From: Brevibacillus brevis
GTDB lineage: Bacteria > Bacillota > Bacilli > Brevibacillales > Brevibacillaceae
Assembly: GCF_900637055.1 (NCBI RefSeq)
Contig: NZ_LR134338.1
Span: forward strand, 2,242,001 to 2,306,000
Reading direction: 5' to 3'
Length of the DNA stretch: 64,000 bases
How positions within the stretch are numbered: position 1 is the first letter of the stretch; each line of letters starts with the position of its first letter. Positions 18,084 to 26,161 of the stretch are shown here, piece by piece. Made by a program: the position numbers and the translations under genes. A model generated the notes under the pieces. It was given only the letters and a program-made list of their open reading frames with translations, was not told the DNA's origin and searched no databases.

Positions 18084-18902
18084 GTGCGATTAACTTTTGA
18101 TCATTTGGTTCATTTTGTACAGCGAACTCCACAGGAAGCATCGGAACAATTTTGCCAAGCGGGATTTCATGCGGTAGCTGGAGGGCGTCATGCGTCTTGG
18201 GGGACATGGAATAGCCTTAGTTATTTCGGGCTTTCGTATGTTGAATTTTTGGCGGTTGAACGCGAAGAGCTTGCTCGACAATCAGATAATCCGCTCGTAC
18301 GTCGTCAATGCATTGAGGATAAAGCAAAGGGAGAAGGATTCGGTCAGATTGCGCTTCGGACCAACGAGATGGATGCATGGGCAGAGCGCCTGCGAAGTCA
18401 AGGGTTGCAGGTTACTGGACCTGTTGCGGGAAGTCGTACGCGTGATGATGGCACGACGCTTCGGTGGCGGATGCTGTTCCTCGAAGATGCAGATAGTGCC
18501 CTTCTACCGCCATTTCTCATTGAATGGTCGCAAACGGATGAAGAGAGACTGGAAGATTTGACGAATCGTGGGATCATTGGCGCACATCCAAACGGTGCAG
18601 CCCATCTCCAGTCAGTAGGCTATGCAGTAAAGGATCTGGAAGAAGCAACCGCACGTTGGCAAAGCTGGTTTGGATGGAAGAAGAGCGCAGTATTCCACGA
18701 TAAAGAACTGGGGGCCATCTGCCAAGCATTTGCACTTCCGGGTGGAAATGTAGTGCTTTGCCAACCGACTGAGGAGGGACTGGCGCAGACTGCATTAAAA
18801 AATCGCGGGCAAAGACCGTTTTTTGCGAGGCTGGCAGGAGCAAGCAAAAATAGCGAGTATAAGATTGGTGGAGGATCTTACTTTCTAGCAGCGCTGGAAT
18901 AG
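18084..18902 (+). CDS. VOC (glyoxalase-fold) family protein
   Basis: 272 residues starting with GTG at 18084 (GAGG ten bases upstream). Two glyoxalase-like halves are seen: RLTFDHLVHFVQRTPQEASEQF at the N-terminus, of the Glyoxalase_3 type, and LQSVGYAVKDLEEATARWQSWF from about residue 175. Candidate metal ligands are the early His in FDHLVHF and Glu in VEFLAVE. The substrate is unknown. It is divergent from capA and followed 27 bases later by a Nudix gene. Confidence 0.8.
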   Translation: MRLTFDHLVHFVQRTPQEASEQFCQAGFHAVAGGRHASWGTWNSLSYFGLSYVEFLAVEREELARQSDNPLVRRQCIEDKAKGEGFGQIALRTNEMDAWAERLRSQGLQVTGPVAGSRTRDDGTTLRWRMLFLEDADSALLPPFLIEWSQTDEERLEDLTNRGIIGAHPNGAAHLQSVGYAVKDLEEATARWQSWFGWKKSAVFHDKELGAICQAFALPGGNVVLCQPTEEGLAQTALKNRGQRPFFARLAGASKNSEYKIGGGSYFLAALE

Positions 18903-18929
18903 TCGGTTAGAAGAGATGGAGGCGTACTT

Positions 18930-19337
18930 ATGGGATCACCTCGGCATATGATTTCTGCAGCAGCGATTATCATCAATGAGCGTCAGGAGATTTTATTGAT
19001 TAAGGGTCCGCGCAGAGGATGGGAAATGCCCGGTGGAAAAGTAGAAGAGGGCGAATCTCTCATGGCGGCAGCCATTCGAGAGACGAAGGAAGAGTGCGGG
19101 CTAGAGATTGAAGTGACGAAGTTTTGCGGTATTTTTCAAAATGTTAGGAAAAGCCTCTGCAGTGCGTTATTTTTGGCAAAACCAGTCGGTGGAGAATTGA
19201 TCACGACCCCGGAATGCTTGGAGGCAGGCTTTTTTCCGGTAGAGGAAGCGCTGGAGAAGGTAACATGGAAAAATTTTCGGCAACGCATTGAGTTGTGTTT
19301 GCGAGAAGAAGAGCATCCGTTTTATGTAGAGTTTTGA
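18930..19337 (+). CDS. Nudix hydrolase
   Basis: 135 residues. The Nudix box is complete: GGKVEEGESLMAAAIRETKE followed by ECGLEI (residues about 36-60), with Arg-Glu and Glu-Glu metal ligands in place. Such enzymes cleave nucleoside diphosphates linked to another group; the length and the MutT-like outline (SAAAIIINERQEILLIKGPR) suggest house-cleaning of a nucleotide. It has AGATGGAGG upstream and probably shares a transcript with the VOC gene before it and the membrane protein after it. Confidence 0.92.
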   Translation: MGSPRHMISAAAIIINERQEILLIKGPRRGWEMPGGKVEEGESLMAAAIRETKEECGLEIEVTKFCGIFQNVRKSLCSALFLAKPVGGELITTPECLEAGFFPVEEALEKVTWKNFRQRIELCLREEEHPFYVEF

Positions 19338-19361
19338 TCTGAGGAAGTGAAGGTGATAGGG

Positions 19362-20243
19362 ATGCTCATAATGAGTATCTTATTGACCATAATTCTAATT
19401 GTTCTGCTTGTCTTTATTTACAAAAAGCGTGAAGAAACCGAAACAAAGCTGGGGTGGAAAGTTGTTGGATATTTTTGGTTAGGGGCATTTGCTTTTAAGG
19501 TAAACGAGATCCCGTTACCTTTAGGCTTTTTGCTATTTCTTTTGCTTTTCCGTCCGGTGGCGAATGTGAAAACAAAAAACCGTTCCGCTTATCTCGGTTT
19601 AGCATTTTTCCTCATCATGCATGTGATTTTTCCAGCAGTGGAGAGGGAGCTGTTTGAACGTCCACGAGATGCAGTGGCTGCCAGCAACAATATGTTTCAA
19701 GTCGATTTCACAAACGATTGGATGACGATACGAGATCAAATCAAAATCGACGAGTATGCACGTCTGGTATATTTTAGGGCGGATTATCAAAAAAGTGGTC
19801 AGATAGATCGCTTGTCCTATTATGTAGTCGACATTTCAGAAAAGGACTCTGTTTATTATGATATCAATTTTTCTGCTGACACAAATCGATATACAATCCG
19901 GGCTGAGAAAATTGGAGTTGAAGGGTTAGAATATGTGGAATTCGTAGAGGCTTCGAGATTTTTTGAAGTTTTGGATGAGGTTCAGGTTCGAAACCTTTCT
20001 CTGGAACAACCATTTGAAGGGTATACCCTCAGATTCGATGGAGAATGGATAAAAGATGCTAACGAGTATCAGCAAAAATATGTGATCCTGGGGAAAGAAA
20101 TCAAAACCATTACCAGGGATCAACTTCCGACGGAAGGGTACCCCATCAATGTTTGTGGGAAAGGGAAGCCTTACGAATTACCGACTGGCTCTGGAGTAGC
20201 AAACAGATGTGAAGCGAATGCAGATTTCTTTTTTGATGACTGA
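19362..20243 (+). CDS. Membrane protein of unknown function
   Basis: 293 residues from the ATG at 19362 (AAGGTG six bases upstream); an in-frame GTG at 19347 is an alternative start. The N-terminal 105 residues hold about three hydrophobic segments: LIMSILLTIILIVLLVFIY, a middle one around VGYFWLGAFAF to LLFLLLF, and LGLAFFLIMHVIF. The remaining 190 residues are polar, rich in Asp, Glu and Tyr, and probably a soluble extracytoplasmic or cytoplasmic domain. No family recognised. The end contains two Cys (NVCGKGK, ANRCEAN). It closes the VOC-Nudix unit. Confidence 0.75.
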   Translation: MLIMSILLTIILIVLLVFIYKKREETETKLGWKVVGYFWLGAFAFKVNEIPLPLGFLLFLLLFRPVANVKTKNRSAYLGLAFFLIMHVIFPAVERELFERPRDAVAASNNMFQVDFTNDWMTIRDQIKIDEYARLVYFRADYQKSGQIDRLSYYVVDISEKDSVYYDINFSADTNRYTIRAEKIGVEGLEYVEFVEASRFFEVLDEVQVRNLSLEQPFEGYTLRFDGEWIKDANEYQQKYVILGKEIKTITRDQLPTEGYPINVCGKGKPYELPTGSGVANRCEANADFFFDD

Positions 20244-20253
20244 CTCATGTAAG

Positions 20254-20283
20254 AAACCACCTCGGATTAGAGGTGGTTTTCTA
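20254..20283. terminator. Bidirectional terminator
   Basis: Perfect 10-base-pair stem AAACCACCTC/GAGGTGGTTT with a 6-base loop. It separates the plus-strand membrane protein from the convergent CcdC-like gene, whose stop codon lies directly beside it. Confidence 0.85.
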
Positions 20284-20763
20284 TTAGGTGCCAAACGTCT
20301 TTTTGGTTAAATTCCGGTACATCACCAGCATCGCGATACGCCAAGGCACGAGCATACCGAATGCAAGCAAGAAGAACAGTCCGCCCGTTTGAATCGGTGT
20401 AAAGCTGTCATTGATCACCAGTTTAATAATCAGCCGGATGACCAACAGACCGGACAAAATGAAGAAAAACGCACGGGACCGTTTTAAATACACATCTTGC
20501 CCGATGATTTCGAAGCGTGAAGTCATAATCAACGGAATCGAAAAGATTAGCCCAACCACAAAGGCAGCAATATCAAACTTGGGCGGTAATTGCGCCTCTG
20601 GGAACAAAAACATCGCAAAGCCTGTCGCCATAAAGAAGGGTGGCAAAATAATGCTTTTTGCAGAAGCCGGCTTTTTTTGCCGACGCATTCTCACAAAGAT
20701 CACTGCGATAGCCATCACGAGAGGCAGCAGGATTCCCAAAACGGGAGAGGAAAGGATCTGCAT
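20284..20763 (-). CDS. CcdC family membrane protein (DUF1453)
   Basis: 159 residues with four hydrophobic segments. The motif RFEIIGQDVYLKRSRAFFFI and the ending GMLVPWRIAMLVMYR are typical of the CcdC family (B. subtilis CcdC, encoded next to the cytochrome c maturation gene ccdA; from memory). The B. subtilis protein's function is unclear and it is not required for cytochrome c synthesis as far as I recall. ccdA and the thioredoxin-like partner are not in this window. It is a lone gene on the minus strand. Confidence 0.82.
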   Translation of the reverse strand: MQILSSPVLGILLPLVMAIAVIFVRMRRQKKPASAKSIILPPFFMATGFAMFLFPEAQLPPKFDIAAFVVGLIFSIPLIMTSRFEIIGQDVYLKRSRAFFFILSGLLVIRLIIKLVINDSFTPIQTGGLFFLLAFGMLVPWRIAMLVMYRNLTKKTFGT

Positions 20764-20861
20764 GGAAAAACGCCTCCATAAGTGTTCAACATACTTCCAC
20801 TAGTGTACACCAAAGCATGGTCTGTGGGAAAGCGTTTGTCATGGTATGTTACATTCCGAGG

Positions 20862-22061
20862 CTAGGCAGCTGCTTCATCGTGGGAGCGAACATCCAGCTT
20901 ATGCTTTTTACTGTATAAGAAAGTCAACAAGCCAAAGAGCAATGTCACCGAGCCGATGAAGAGGAGGTAGCCGCTAATGCCGAGAAGGTCCAGCCCGACT
21001 CCTGTAATCGCGAGAGCCAACAAGAAGAATCCACGATCCAGCATGCTTTTGAAAGAAAAGAATCGCCCTTGTTGGTGTGGAGGCAGGCGCTTCTGGAAAA
21101 TCGTTGCGATGACCGGAAAGAAGAAAGCAACGACAAAGCCGAACACGGAGAAGGAAGCAAGCACCATGAATTTGTTATCGGCGAATGACATGCCAAACTG
21201 GGATAGCGCGAAGAAAAAGAGCATGACGGTGGACGCTGCCACGAGGTTTCTTCGGCCTATCCAACGTTTTGCCAAGAGACCCCCAATCAAAATGCTGATT
21301 CCTTCTGCTGCATAGATCCATCCCATGAGCTGAGGTTCCTGTTGCAGCTCGCTAAAGTTCAAGATCATCAGGTTCACTCCGCCAAGGAACAAGGTGATCA
21401 ACCCGTTATTAATCAATCCGACAAACAAGGCCGGGTCCTGTCGCGAGATCGTCAGTACTTCGCGAAATTCCACCTTTTCCTGAATTTTCCGAGAAGTCAC
21501 TTGCGGAATGCGGAGAAAAAGCGTGACGACAGCGAGTACAGCATACGCGATGATGGAGCACACATACAGCATGGACAGGTCCATGGAGGCAACGAGTATA
21601 CCCCCGATTGCTGTTCCCCCAATACGCGAGAGGGTAGAGATATTCAAATATGCGCTGTTCGCCTTGAGTAACTCGTCCTGGGAAAGGATGGCTGGCAAGG
21701 AAGCCTGCACGGTCGGAAAATAAAACGCAGCAGAGCATTGCATCACGATCAAAGATACGATCATCCACAGAAGAGAATCGTTTGCAAGAGCGGGGAACAT
21801 GAAGACTGGGCTGAGTGTTCGGACCACGCTGGCAAACAGCATGATCTTGCCTTTGTCGTACATGTCAATTAGCACACCCGCTTTAGGGGCAAGGAGGATG
21901 CTGACCACCAATCCACACATGAGAATCAAGCCCTTCACCGTATCAGAAGGAACGAGTTTCTGCATGAACGAAAGATTGGCAATAATGGAAATCCACATGC
22001 CCGCTCCCGCGACGATCTCTCCGCTCATTAAAAGCAGAAAGGTACGATTACGCCATAACAT
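20862..22061 (-). CDS. MFS transporter (drug/siderophore exporter type)
   Basis: 399 residues from the ATG at 22061, which follows GGAGTGG at six bases; an ATG six codons upstream is less well placed. About twelve membrane segments in two bundles are seen, with the motif A-like loop APKAGVLIDMYDKGKIM after the second segment and LAKRWIGRRN in the middle of the second half. It belongs to the MFS_3/enterobactin-exporter-like group; the substrate cannot be assigned. The C-terminal tail KKHKLDVRSHDEAAA is cytoplasmic. It is divergent from the CPBP gene. Confidence 0.85.
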   Translation of the reverse strand: MLWRNRTFLLLMSGEIVAGAGMWISIIANLSFMQKLVPSDTVKGLILMCGLVVSILLAPKAGVLIDMYDKGKIMLFASVVRTLSPVFMFPALANDSLLWMIVSLIVMQCSAAFYFPTVQASLPAILSQDELLKANSAYLNISTLSRIGGTAIGGILVASMDLSMLYVCSIIAYAVLAVVTLFLRIPQVTSRKIQEKVEFREVLTISRQDPALFVGLINNGLITLFLGGVNLMILNFSELQQEPQLMGWIYAAEGISILIGGLLAKRWIGRRNLVAASTVMLFFFALSQFGMSFADNKFMVLASFSVFGFVVAFFFPVIATIFQKRLPPHQQGRFFSFKSMLDRGFFLLALAITGVGLDLLGISGYLLFIGSVTLLFGLLTFLYSKKHKLDVRSHDEAAA

Positions 22062-22255
22062 GAGAGCCACTCCAAACATTCGTTAGATAGGTAAAAATTT
22101 GAACAGATCCATTCATTTGATAAAAAACGATTTCTCTAGTATAGCATTCATGCAAACGCTTGTATATTTATTGTCTTTGTGGGTATTCTTCGTATTCATA
22201 ACGGACAAACTAACACAATACTGCGGCCATTACGCCCAAAAGGAGCTATTCGTAA

Positions 22256-22936
22256 ATGGCGCGAAAACGAACGTTGCTACTGTTGATCGTGTATGGATTT
22301 GCTGCGACACTCACGATCTTTTACGGACTGATGGAAAAGCATAGCGTCATTGTCACGTTCTTTTCTTTTCATGTGCTCGTTTGCATCTGTATTCCCGTCA
22401 TTCACGGATGGTGGGAAGGTGATTTGCGAAAGCACTGGCGTTTCGCATGGGGAAGTTTTGAATGGCAGGGTACTTTATACGGACTTGCATTTGGCGTTCT
22501 TATGTTGACAGGAGTGCTGGCTGGACTTTGGTTGCTCCTGCAGGAACCGGGAAGACCTGAAGCCGTTCGAACAGGTATGGAAGCTTGGGGGATTGAACAC
22601 AACTGGATTTGGTTTTTTTCCTTCTACCTCGTTTTCATTAACTCGTTGCTGGAAGAGTTGTTCTGGCGAGGCTTCGTATTGCAGCGGTTGCGTGCATCCT
22701 TATCCCACTTGATGTCCATTTTTCTTTCCAGCTTTTTTTATTCCTTGTATCACCTGATTATCTCTACGATCCTATTTGGTTTTCGAAATGGCTTGTTCAT
22801 TACGTCGATGGTTTTTGGTGCAGGGCTGATTTGGGGATGGATGAAAGGAATGTTTCCTTCGATTTATCCAAATTGGTTTAGTCATTTGTTCGCGGATTTG
22901 GGACTCGCACTAGCTGTGGTTCTCTGGATTTATTGA
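22256..22936 (+). CDS. CPBP family intramembrane glutamic endopeptidase-like protein
   Basis: 226 residues, mostly hydrophobic with six or seven membrane segments. The CPBP (Abi, CAAX-protease-like) signature is present: SLLEELFWRGFVLQRL supplies the Glu-Glu-x-x-x-Arg motif near residue 130, FYSLYHLI the second-motif His, and NWFSHLFADLG the last His. Such proteins may cleave prenylated or small peptides in the membrane; in Firmicutes some protect against bacteriocins. AAAAGGAG precedes the ATG. It is followed 21 bases later by the KptA-like gene, so the two are probably co-transcribed. Confidence 0.85.
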   Translation: MARKRTLLLLIVYGFAATLTIFYGLMEKHSVIVTFFSFHVLVCICIPVIHGWWEGDLRKHWRFAWGSFEWQGTLYGLAFGVLMLTGVLAGLWLLLQEPGRPEAVRTGMEAWGIEHNWIWFFSFYLVFINSLLEELFWRGFVLQRLRASLSHLMSIFLSSFFYSLYHLIISTILFGFRNGLFITSMVFGAGLIWGWMKGMFPSIYPNWFSHLFADLGLALAVVLWIY

Positions 22937-22957
22937 TCGGATAGGAGGGCGAAACTG

Positions 22958-23509
22958 ATGCTGGCGATTCATGAAGAAGCTAGACTTCGCAAGCGATTGC
23001 TCAGTATACTTCGGCAAAACAGTGAAGCATTTCAACTCTACTATGACACGTATGGTTATACCCCGATTGAGCCGTTGCTGGATTATCTTCATACGCTGAA
23101 AGGGTGCGCATACATAACCAGGCAAGATCTTCATCAAGTCGTTGAATTCGATCCGGAGCGGAGTATCGAGTGGGACGGTGGAGCACTCATTCGAGTTACC
23201 TACGGATTTTTGCCCTCAATTGCAAAAAGCAGGCTCATCGAGATCATACCACCTGATGTTCTTTATTACGGGACACATCGAAAGTTATTGAAACAGGTAC
23301 TCACTGGCGGCCTGTTGCCGATTGCCAGTGAGTATGTGCAGCTTGCGGTAAGACCGGAGCACATTGGAGAGCCGACAGACACATTGCGCCTCGTCACTGT
23401 GAATGCAAAGGAGGCCCATGAAGCCGGCATTTGCTTTTACCGAGTGGGTGAGCACTATTGTCTGAGCGATGCGATCCCCGCCAGTTATTTGCAGCTGTAC
23501 GCAGATTAG
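22958..23509 (+). CDS. Diverged KptA/Tpt1-like protein (RNA 2'-phosphotransferase fold)
   Basis: 183 residues. The whole length can be aligned by eye to KptA/Tpt1, which removes a 2'-phosphate from RNA using NAD: an N-terminal winged-helix part (LLSILRQNSEAFQLYYDTYG, YTPIEPLLDYL) and an ADP-ribosyltransferase-like part (DVLYYGTHRKLLKQVLTGGL, FYRVGEHYCLSDAIPASYL). Several signature residues are altered: RHxP reads RQNS, the QGHS motif reads YGFL, HGT reads YGT, and VHLS reads VQLA. It may be an inactive or re-purposed member. It is downstream of a CPBP gene and convergent with DUF309, whose end overlaps it by 4 bases. Confidence 0.7.
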   Translation: MLAIHEEARLRKRLLSILRQNSEAFQLYYDTYGYTPIEPLLDYLHTLKGCAYITRQDLHQVVEFDPERSIEWDGGALIRVTYGFLPSIAKSRLIEIIPPDVLYYGTHRKLLKQVLTGGLLPIASEYVQLAVRPEHIGEPTDTLRLVTVNAKEAHEAGICFYRVGEHYCLSDAIPASYLQLYAD

Positions 23510-24039
23510 TTCGACTCGTTGTTTCGTCGTGCTTCGCGCATTTGCAACTGGGCCTTGCGTTCTGCCAAGACTTCGCTTCGATCCCTCAGGGTATGCTTAT
23601 TCAGCAAGTAGGCGTCTTGCATATCGCTATCCCGATGTTCAGGGTGATTTTGCATCGTACAAGCCTCTTGATACGCCTGTTTCAAAGCATCGGACATGGG
23701 TAAGGACAGGCTTCGATAGGGCTGACCATTTTGCATTTCCGTCAGGCGCTCTTCAAGCAGGCTCGCCAGACTGTCACTTTCCAACCCAAGCTTTTGGATG
23801 TCTACATGATGCTTTTTGACAAGGGATATGGCGCTTGTGAGCATTTTGATTGCACCTGACTGATTCCCGCGTCTCTGGTGATAAAGAGCGACGGAGATTT
23901 GAATCAAGCCAACCCACACTGGCTGTCGCTCATGTGGAGGAGCGCTTTTCCAATACTCCTCGAGAATCTCATGACACTCAAAATAATCGCGTTCTACATG
24001 AAACTGGATCAAATAATCCAAATACGGTTGCGGATACAT
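23506..24039 (-). CDS. DUF309 domain-containing protein
   Basis: 177 residues from the ATG at 24039 (GAGG eleven bases upstream); a GTG at 24051 is the alternative start but sits on the binding site. The N-terminal 100 residues carry the DUF309 signature FHVERDYFECHEILEEYW followed by GLIQISVALYHQRRGN, a small helical bundle with conserved His and Glu. The C-terminal 60 residues are polar and Gln/Arg-rich (KAQLQMREARRNN). No function is known for the family. It is divergent from the acidic protein gene. Confidence 0.85.
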   Translation of the reverse strand: MYPQPYLDYLIQFHVERDYFECHEILEEYWKSAPPHERQPVWVGLIQISVALYHQRRGNQSGAIKMLTSAISLVKKHHVDIQKLGLESDSLASLLEERLTEMQNGQPYRSLSLPMSDALKQAYQEACTMQNHPEHRDSDMQDAYLLNKHTLRDRSEVLAERKAQLQMREARRNNESN

Positions 24040-24063
24040 GGTGATCTTCACCTCACTGCTTGG

Positions 24064-24092
24064 TTTTCAATGGTTCGTTTATGTACTATTAT
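24064..24092 (+). promoter_or_regulatory. Probable promoter for the acidic protein gene
   Basis: TTTTCA (24064-24069), a 17-base spacer and TATTAT (24087-24092), about 40 bases before the start codon. Confidence 0.45.
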
Positions 24093-24130
24093 AAAGCATA
24101 GAGAGTAGAAAATGAGGTGTAAAACCATTT

Positions 24131-24382
24131 ATGACAAGAGATGAACTCGTAGCCGTATTGGAAAAAAAGCGAATGACCGAAATCATAGAATTGATCGAGG
24201 ATGCTGAGCAGGGAGAACTGGAAGAGCTCGAGCTCGTGGAAAGCCTGGGATTGCTCATGGATCAGGAGTTGAACAAAGAAGTCCTTTCGTTATTGGAGAG
24301 ATTGGGTGTCACCATTATTTACTTGAGCGGCGATGAAGAAGACGAAGAGGAAGAAGACGACGACGAAGACGACAATGAGTAA
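24131..24382 (+). CDS. Small acidic protein resembling sigma-70 region 1.1
   Basis: 83 residues. Residues 1-66 are predicted helical (DELVAVLEKKRMTEIIELIE) and end in LLERLGVTIIYLSGDEE; the last 17 residues are almost all Asp/Glu. This outline, a three-helix module closing with L-x-x-L-G-V-x-I/V and an acidic linker, is how region 1.1 of primary sigma factors looks, yet no sigma domains follow: the gene stops at 24382. A DNA mimic or RNA polymerase-binding role is inference. GAGGTG lies 11 bases before the ATG. It has its own promoter and terminator. Confidence 0.75.
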   Translation: MTRDELVAVLEKKRMTEIIELIEDAEQGELEELELVESLGLLMDQELNKEVLSLLERLGVTIIYLSGDEEDEEEEDDDEDDNE

Positions 24383-24388
24383 AAAAGA

Positions 24389-24423
24389 GAACCAACCTTG
24401 TGCATGGTGCCAGGTTGGTTTTT
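24389..24423. terminator. Bidirectional terminator
   Basis: AACCAACCT pairs with AGGTTGGTT around a 13-base loop. T runs flank it on both strands, so it serves the acidic protein gene and the convergent yjzC-like gene. Confidence 0.85.
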
Positions 24424-24430
24424 GCATTCC

Positions 24431-24601
24431 TTACTTTTGTGTCCATACGCGATTTTTATTTCGTGTAGCGGGGAACTTTTCCCCTCTGGAAAGTTCGATA
24501 ATCATCGGGTTTTGCACACTTGCACCGGACTCACCAATCTCCATGTATACGGCATTTTTTGGAGACTTTTCTCCTTCACGAAAACGGCTGTGTTCTCCCA
24601 C
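24431..24601 (-). CDS. YjzC family small protein
   Basis: A 56-residue gene starting with GTG at 24601 and ending TAA at 24431. AAGGTG lies five bases before the start. The peptide opens MGEHSRFREGEKSPKNAVYM and continues EIGESGASVQNP ... GEKFPATRNKNRVW, the layout of YjzC proteins (RFRPGQ...NGxYxEIGE...GEKFP...NRxW) as remembered from Bacillus. YjzC function is unknown; the B. subtilis gene is small and stands alone too. The proline of the RPGQ motif is replaced here (REGE). Confidence 0.8.
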   Translation of the reverse strand: MGEHSRFREGEKSPKNAVYMEIGESGASVQNPMIIELSRGEKFPATRNKNRVWTQK

Positions 24602-24677
24602 GAAAGCACCTTCTTCCTAAGGAATTGTCATCTGAATTAGTATGACCCGGTACGGGGGCTTCATGCCCTCCCTTCTA

Positions 24678-24705
24678 TTGACGATAGATTTTGAATTTCT
24701 ATACG
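24678..24705 (+). promoter_or_regulatory. Probable promoter for the GntR regulator gene
   Basis: TTGACG (24678-24683), a 16-base spacer and TATACG (24700-24705), 33 bases before the start codon. Confidence 0.5.
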
Positions 24706-24738
24706 AACATTTCAATTACTTTTGGGGGAGGTGAATTC

Positions 24739-25671
24739 ATGCTACCTTTGACCTTGAAAAAGGAATCAAATATCTCTTATCACGAGCAATTATACCAACA
24801 AATTTCATCATCGATTCGAAGCGGTGAGCTTCCCTCCCAAGCGCAGCTGCCAACAGTTAGGGAGTTGGCGGCACAGTTGAAAGTCAATTACAACACCGTT
24901 CGCAGCGTGTATTTGCGCCTCCAGCAAGAAGGGCTGGTGGATTCTCGGCAAGGCAGGGGGACGATCGTAAGCAATAGCGCAAGTGACGCGCTCTTGACAC
25001 GTAATCCGATCCATCTTGCTTTACTTGCCAAAGAAACCATTCATAAAGTAAAAGCAATGGGCTATTCCATGGATGAATTCTCGCGCGTCCTGTCCTGTGT
25101 GTTGCAAGAAATCAATCAGTTTCCGGTTCTTTTTTTGCGGTTCACAGAGCTGGAGGTCACTGAATATATGCGTTTGGTACAATACCATCTTCCGAGTGTG
25201 ATGGTCGAAGGGAGAACCATCGAGGATTTTTCCCAGCAGGTAGAAGGCGATGCGAATTTTTTGCAGCAGTACAAAGCCATCGTTATCCCACCTTGCGTTA
25301 AGCTGAAACTCCCGAAGGATGCTCCTCCGATCGTTAGCCTTGATTTTATCCCGGACCCGACGACGGTGATCCCTGCCATGGAGGCCTACCCACGAAATAC
25401 GAAAGTCGGGTTGATCTGTGCGACCATACGCGGTGGAGCAGGCATGATCAATGATCTCTACAACGCGGGCATTACGCATTTGGACATTCGGACAATAGAA
25501 GCGAACCATGCCGAAGTGTTTGATTTGATTACAACCTGTGACGTCGTGTATATTTCCAAACCTGGCTATATGGTGAAGCCTCATTTGCTGACGTTGCCAA
25601 AAGTAAAGGAATTTCAAGAAATCCCTGACCACCATGGTATTAATGAGCTGCGCAAGCTCGTTACCCATTAA
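24739..25671 (+). CDS. GntR family transcriptional regulator
   Basis: 310 residues from the ATG at 24739, directly behind GGGGGAGGTG; an upstream in-frame ATG at 24691 has no site. A winged helix of the GntR/YtrA type spans about 10-80 (YHEQLYQQISSSIRSGELPS, then LPTVRELAAQLKVNYNTVRSV and the wing GLVDSRQGRGTIV). The 230-residue C-terminal part is much longer than in YtrA; it looks like a Rossmann-like sensor (VGLICATIRGGAGMINDLYN, DVVYISKPGYM). The ligand is unknown and no obvious target gene is adjacent. Confidence 0.87.
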   Translation: MLPLTLKKESNISYHEQLYQQISSSIRSGELPSQAQLPTVRELAAQLKVNYNTVRSVYLRLQQEGLVDSRQGRGTIVSNSASDALLTRNPIHLALLAKETIHKVKAMGYSMDEFSRVLSCVLQEINQFPVLFLRFTELEVTEYMRLVQYHLPSVMVEGRTIEDFSQQVEGDANFLQQYKAIVIPPCVKLKLPKDAPPIVSLDFIPDPTTVIPAMEAYPRNTKVGLICATIRGGAGMINDLYNAGITHLDIRTIEANHAEVFDLITTCDVVYISKPGYMVKPHLLTLPKVKEFQEIPDHHGINELRKLVTH

Positions 25672-25849
25672 GTCATTTTTTCGGGGATGGTGGTCGGAAA
25701 AAGCGCGATCATCAGCGATGCGCCCCTCATACTATCGAATAGCCTACGAGACATCCGCTGATTTTGACTAGTGTATAGACTTCTGTCCATGCCGATATGT
25801 CTTCACCTTCATACCTTGTAGATGTAACGAACAGGAGGGGGTGAGGTTA

Positions 25850-26065
25850 ATGAGTTGCGGATGCAAAAGATCTCGTCGCAAATGCTATAAATGTTGCGAA
25901 AAGAAAGTGTACAAAAAGCATTGCTACTACAAGCCACACTACAAAACGTATTGTAAACCATACGGTCGTAGATATGGACACGGACATTGTGGCCACTATG
26001 GCGGCTATGATGGTTACGGTTCCTCTAGTGGCGGGTACGGTGGAAGTCACGAGAGCAAGTATTAA
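25850..26065 (+). CDS. Small Cys/Tyr/Gly-rich basic protein (spore-coat-like composition)
   Basis: 71 residues from the ATG at 25850 (GGAGGGGGTGAGG just upstream; a GTG three codons earlier overlaps that site). The first half has repeated Cys, Lys and Tyr (MSCGCKRSRRKCYKCCEKK), the second half is Gly/Tyr/His-rich (GYDGYGSSSGGYGGS). There is no signal peptide or membrane segment. Such compositions are typical of cross-linked spore coat or exosporium proteins; that role is inferred from composition only. It has its own terminator. Confidence 0.72.
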   Translation: MSCGCKRSRRKCYKCCEKKVYKKHCYYKPHYKTYCKPYGRRYGHGHCGHYGGYDGYGSSSGGYGGSHESKY

Positions 26066-26070
26066 TAGAG

Positions 26071-26097
26071 AAAGGCGCCGTGATGGCGCTTTTTTCG
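26071..26097 (+). terminator. Terminator after the Cys/Tyr/Gly-rich gene
   Basis: AAGGCGCC pairs with GGCGCTTT around GTGAT, with a T run that overlaps the right arm. Confidence 0.8.
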
Positions 26098-26161
26098 TTT
26101 TTTCGCAAGTTTTGCGCAATTTGTCGTACAATAGAGGAAAAGGGTTAATGGAGGTATGGAT

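Noticed and set aside
22099..22344. 81-codon frame upstream of the CPBP gene
   Set aside because: Hydrophobic by chance, no binding site, overlaps the CPBP start in another frame.
24333..24640. Plus-strand frames over the yjzC-like gene
   Set aside because: They begin inside the acidic protein gene, cross a terminator and lie opposite the better supported YjzC frame.
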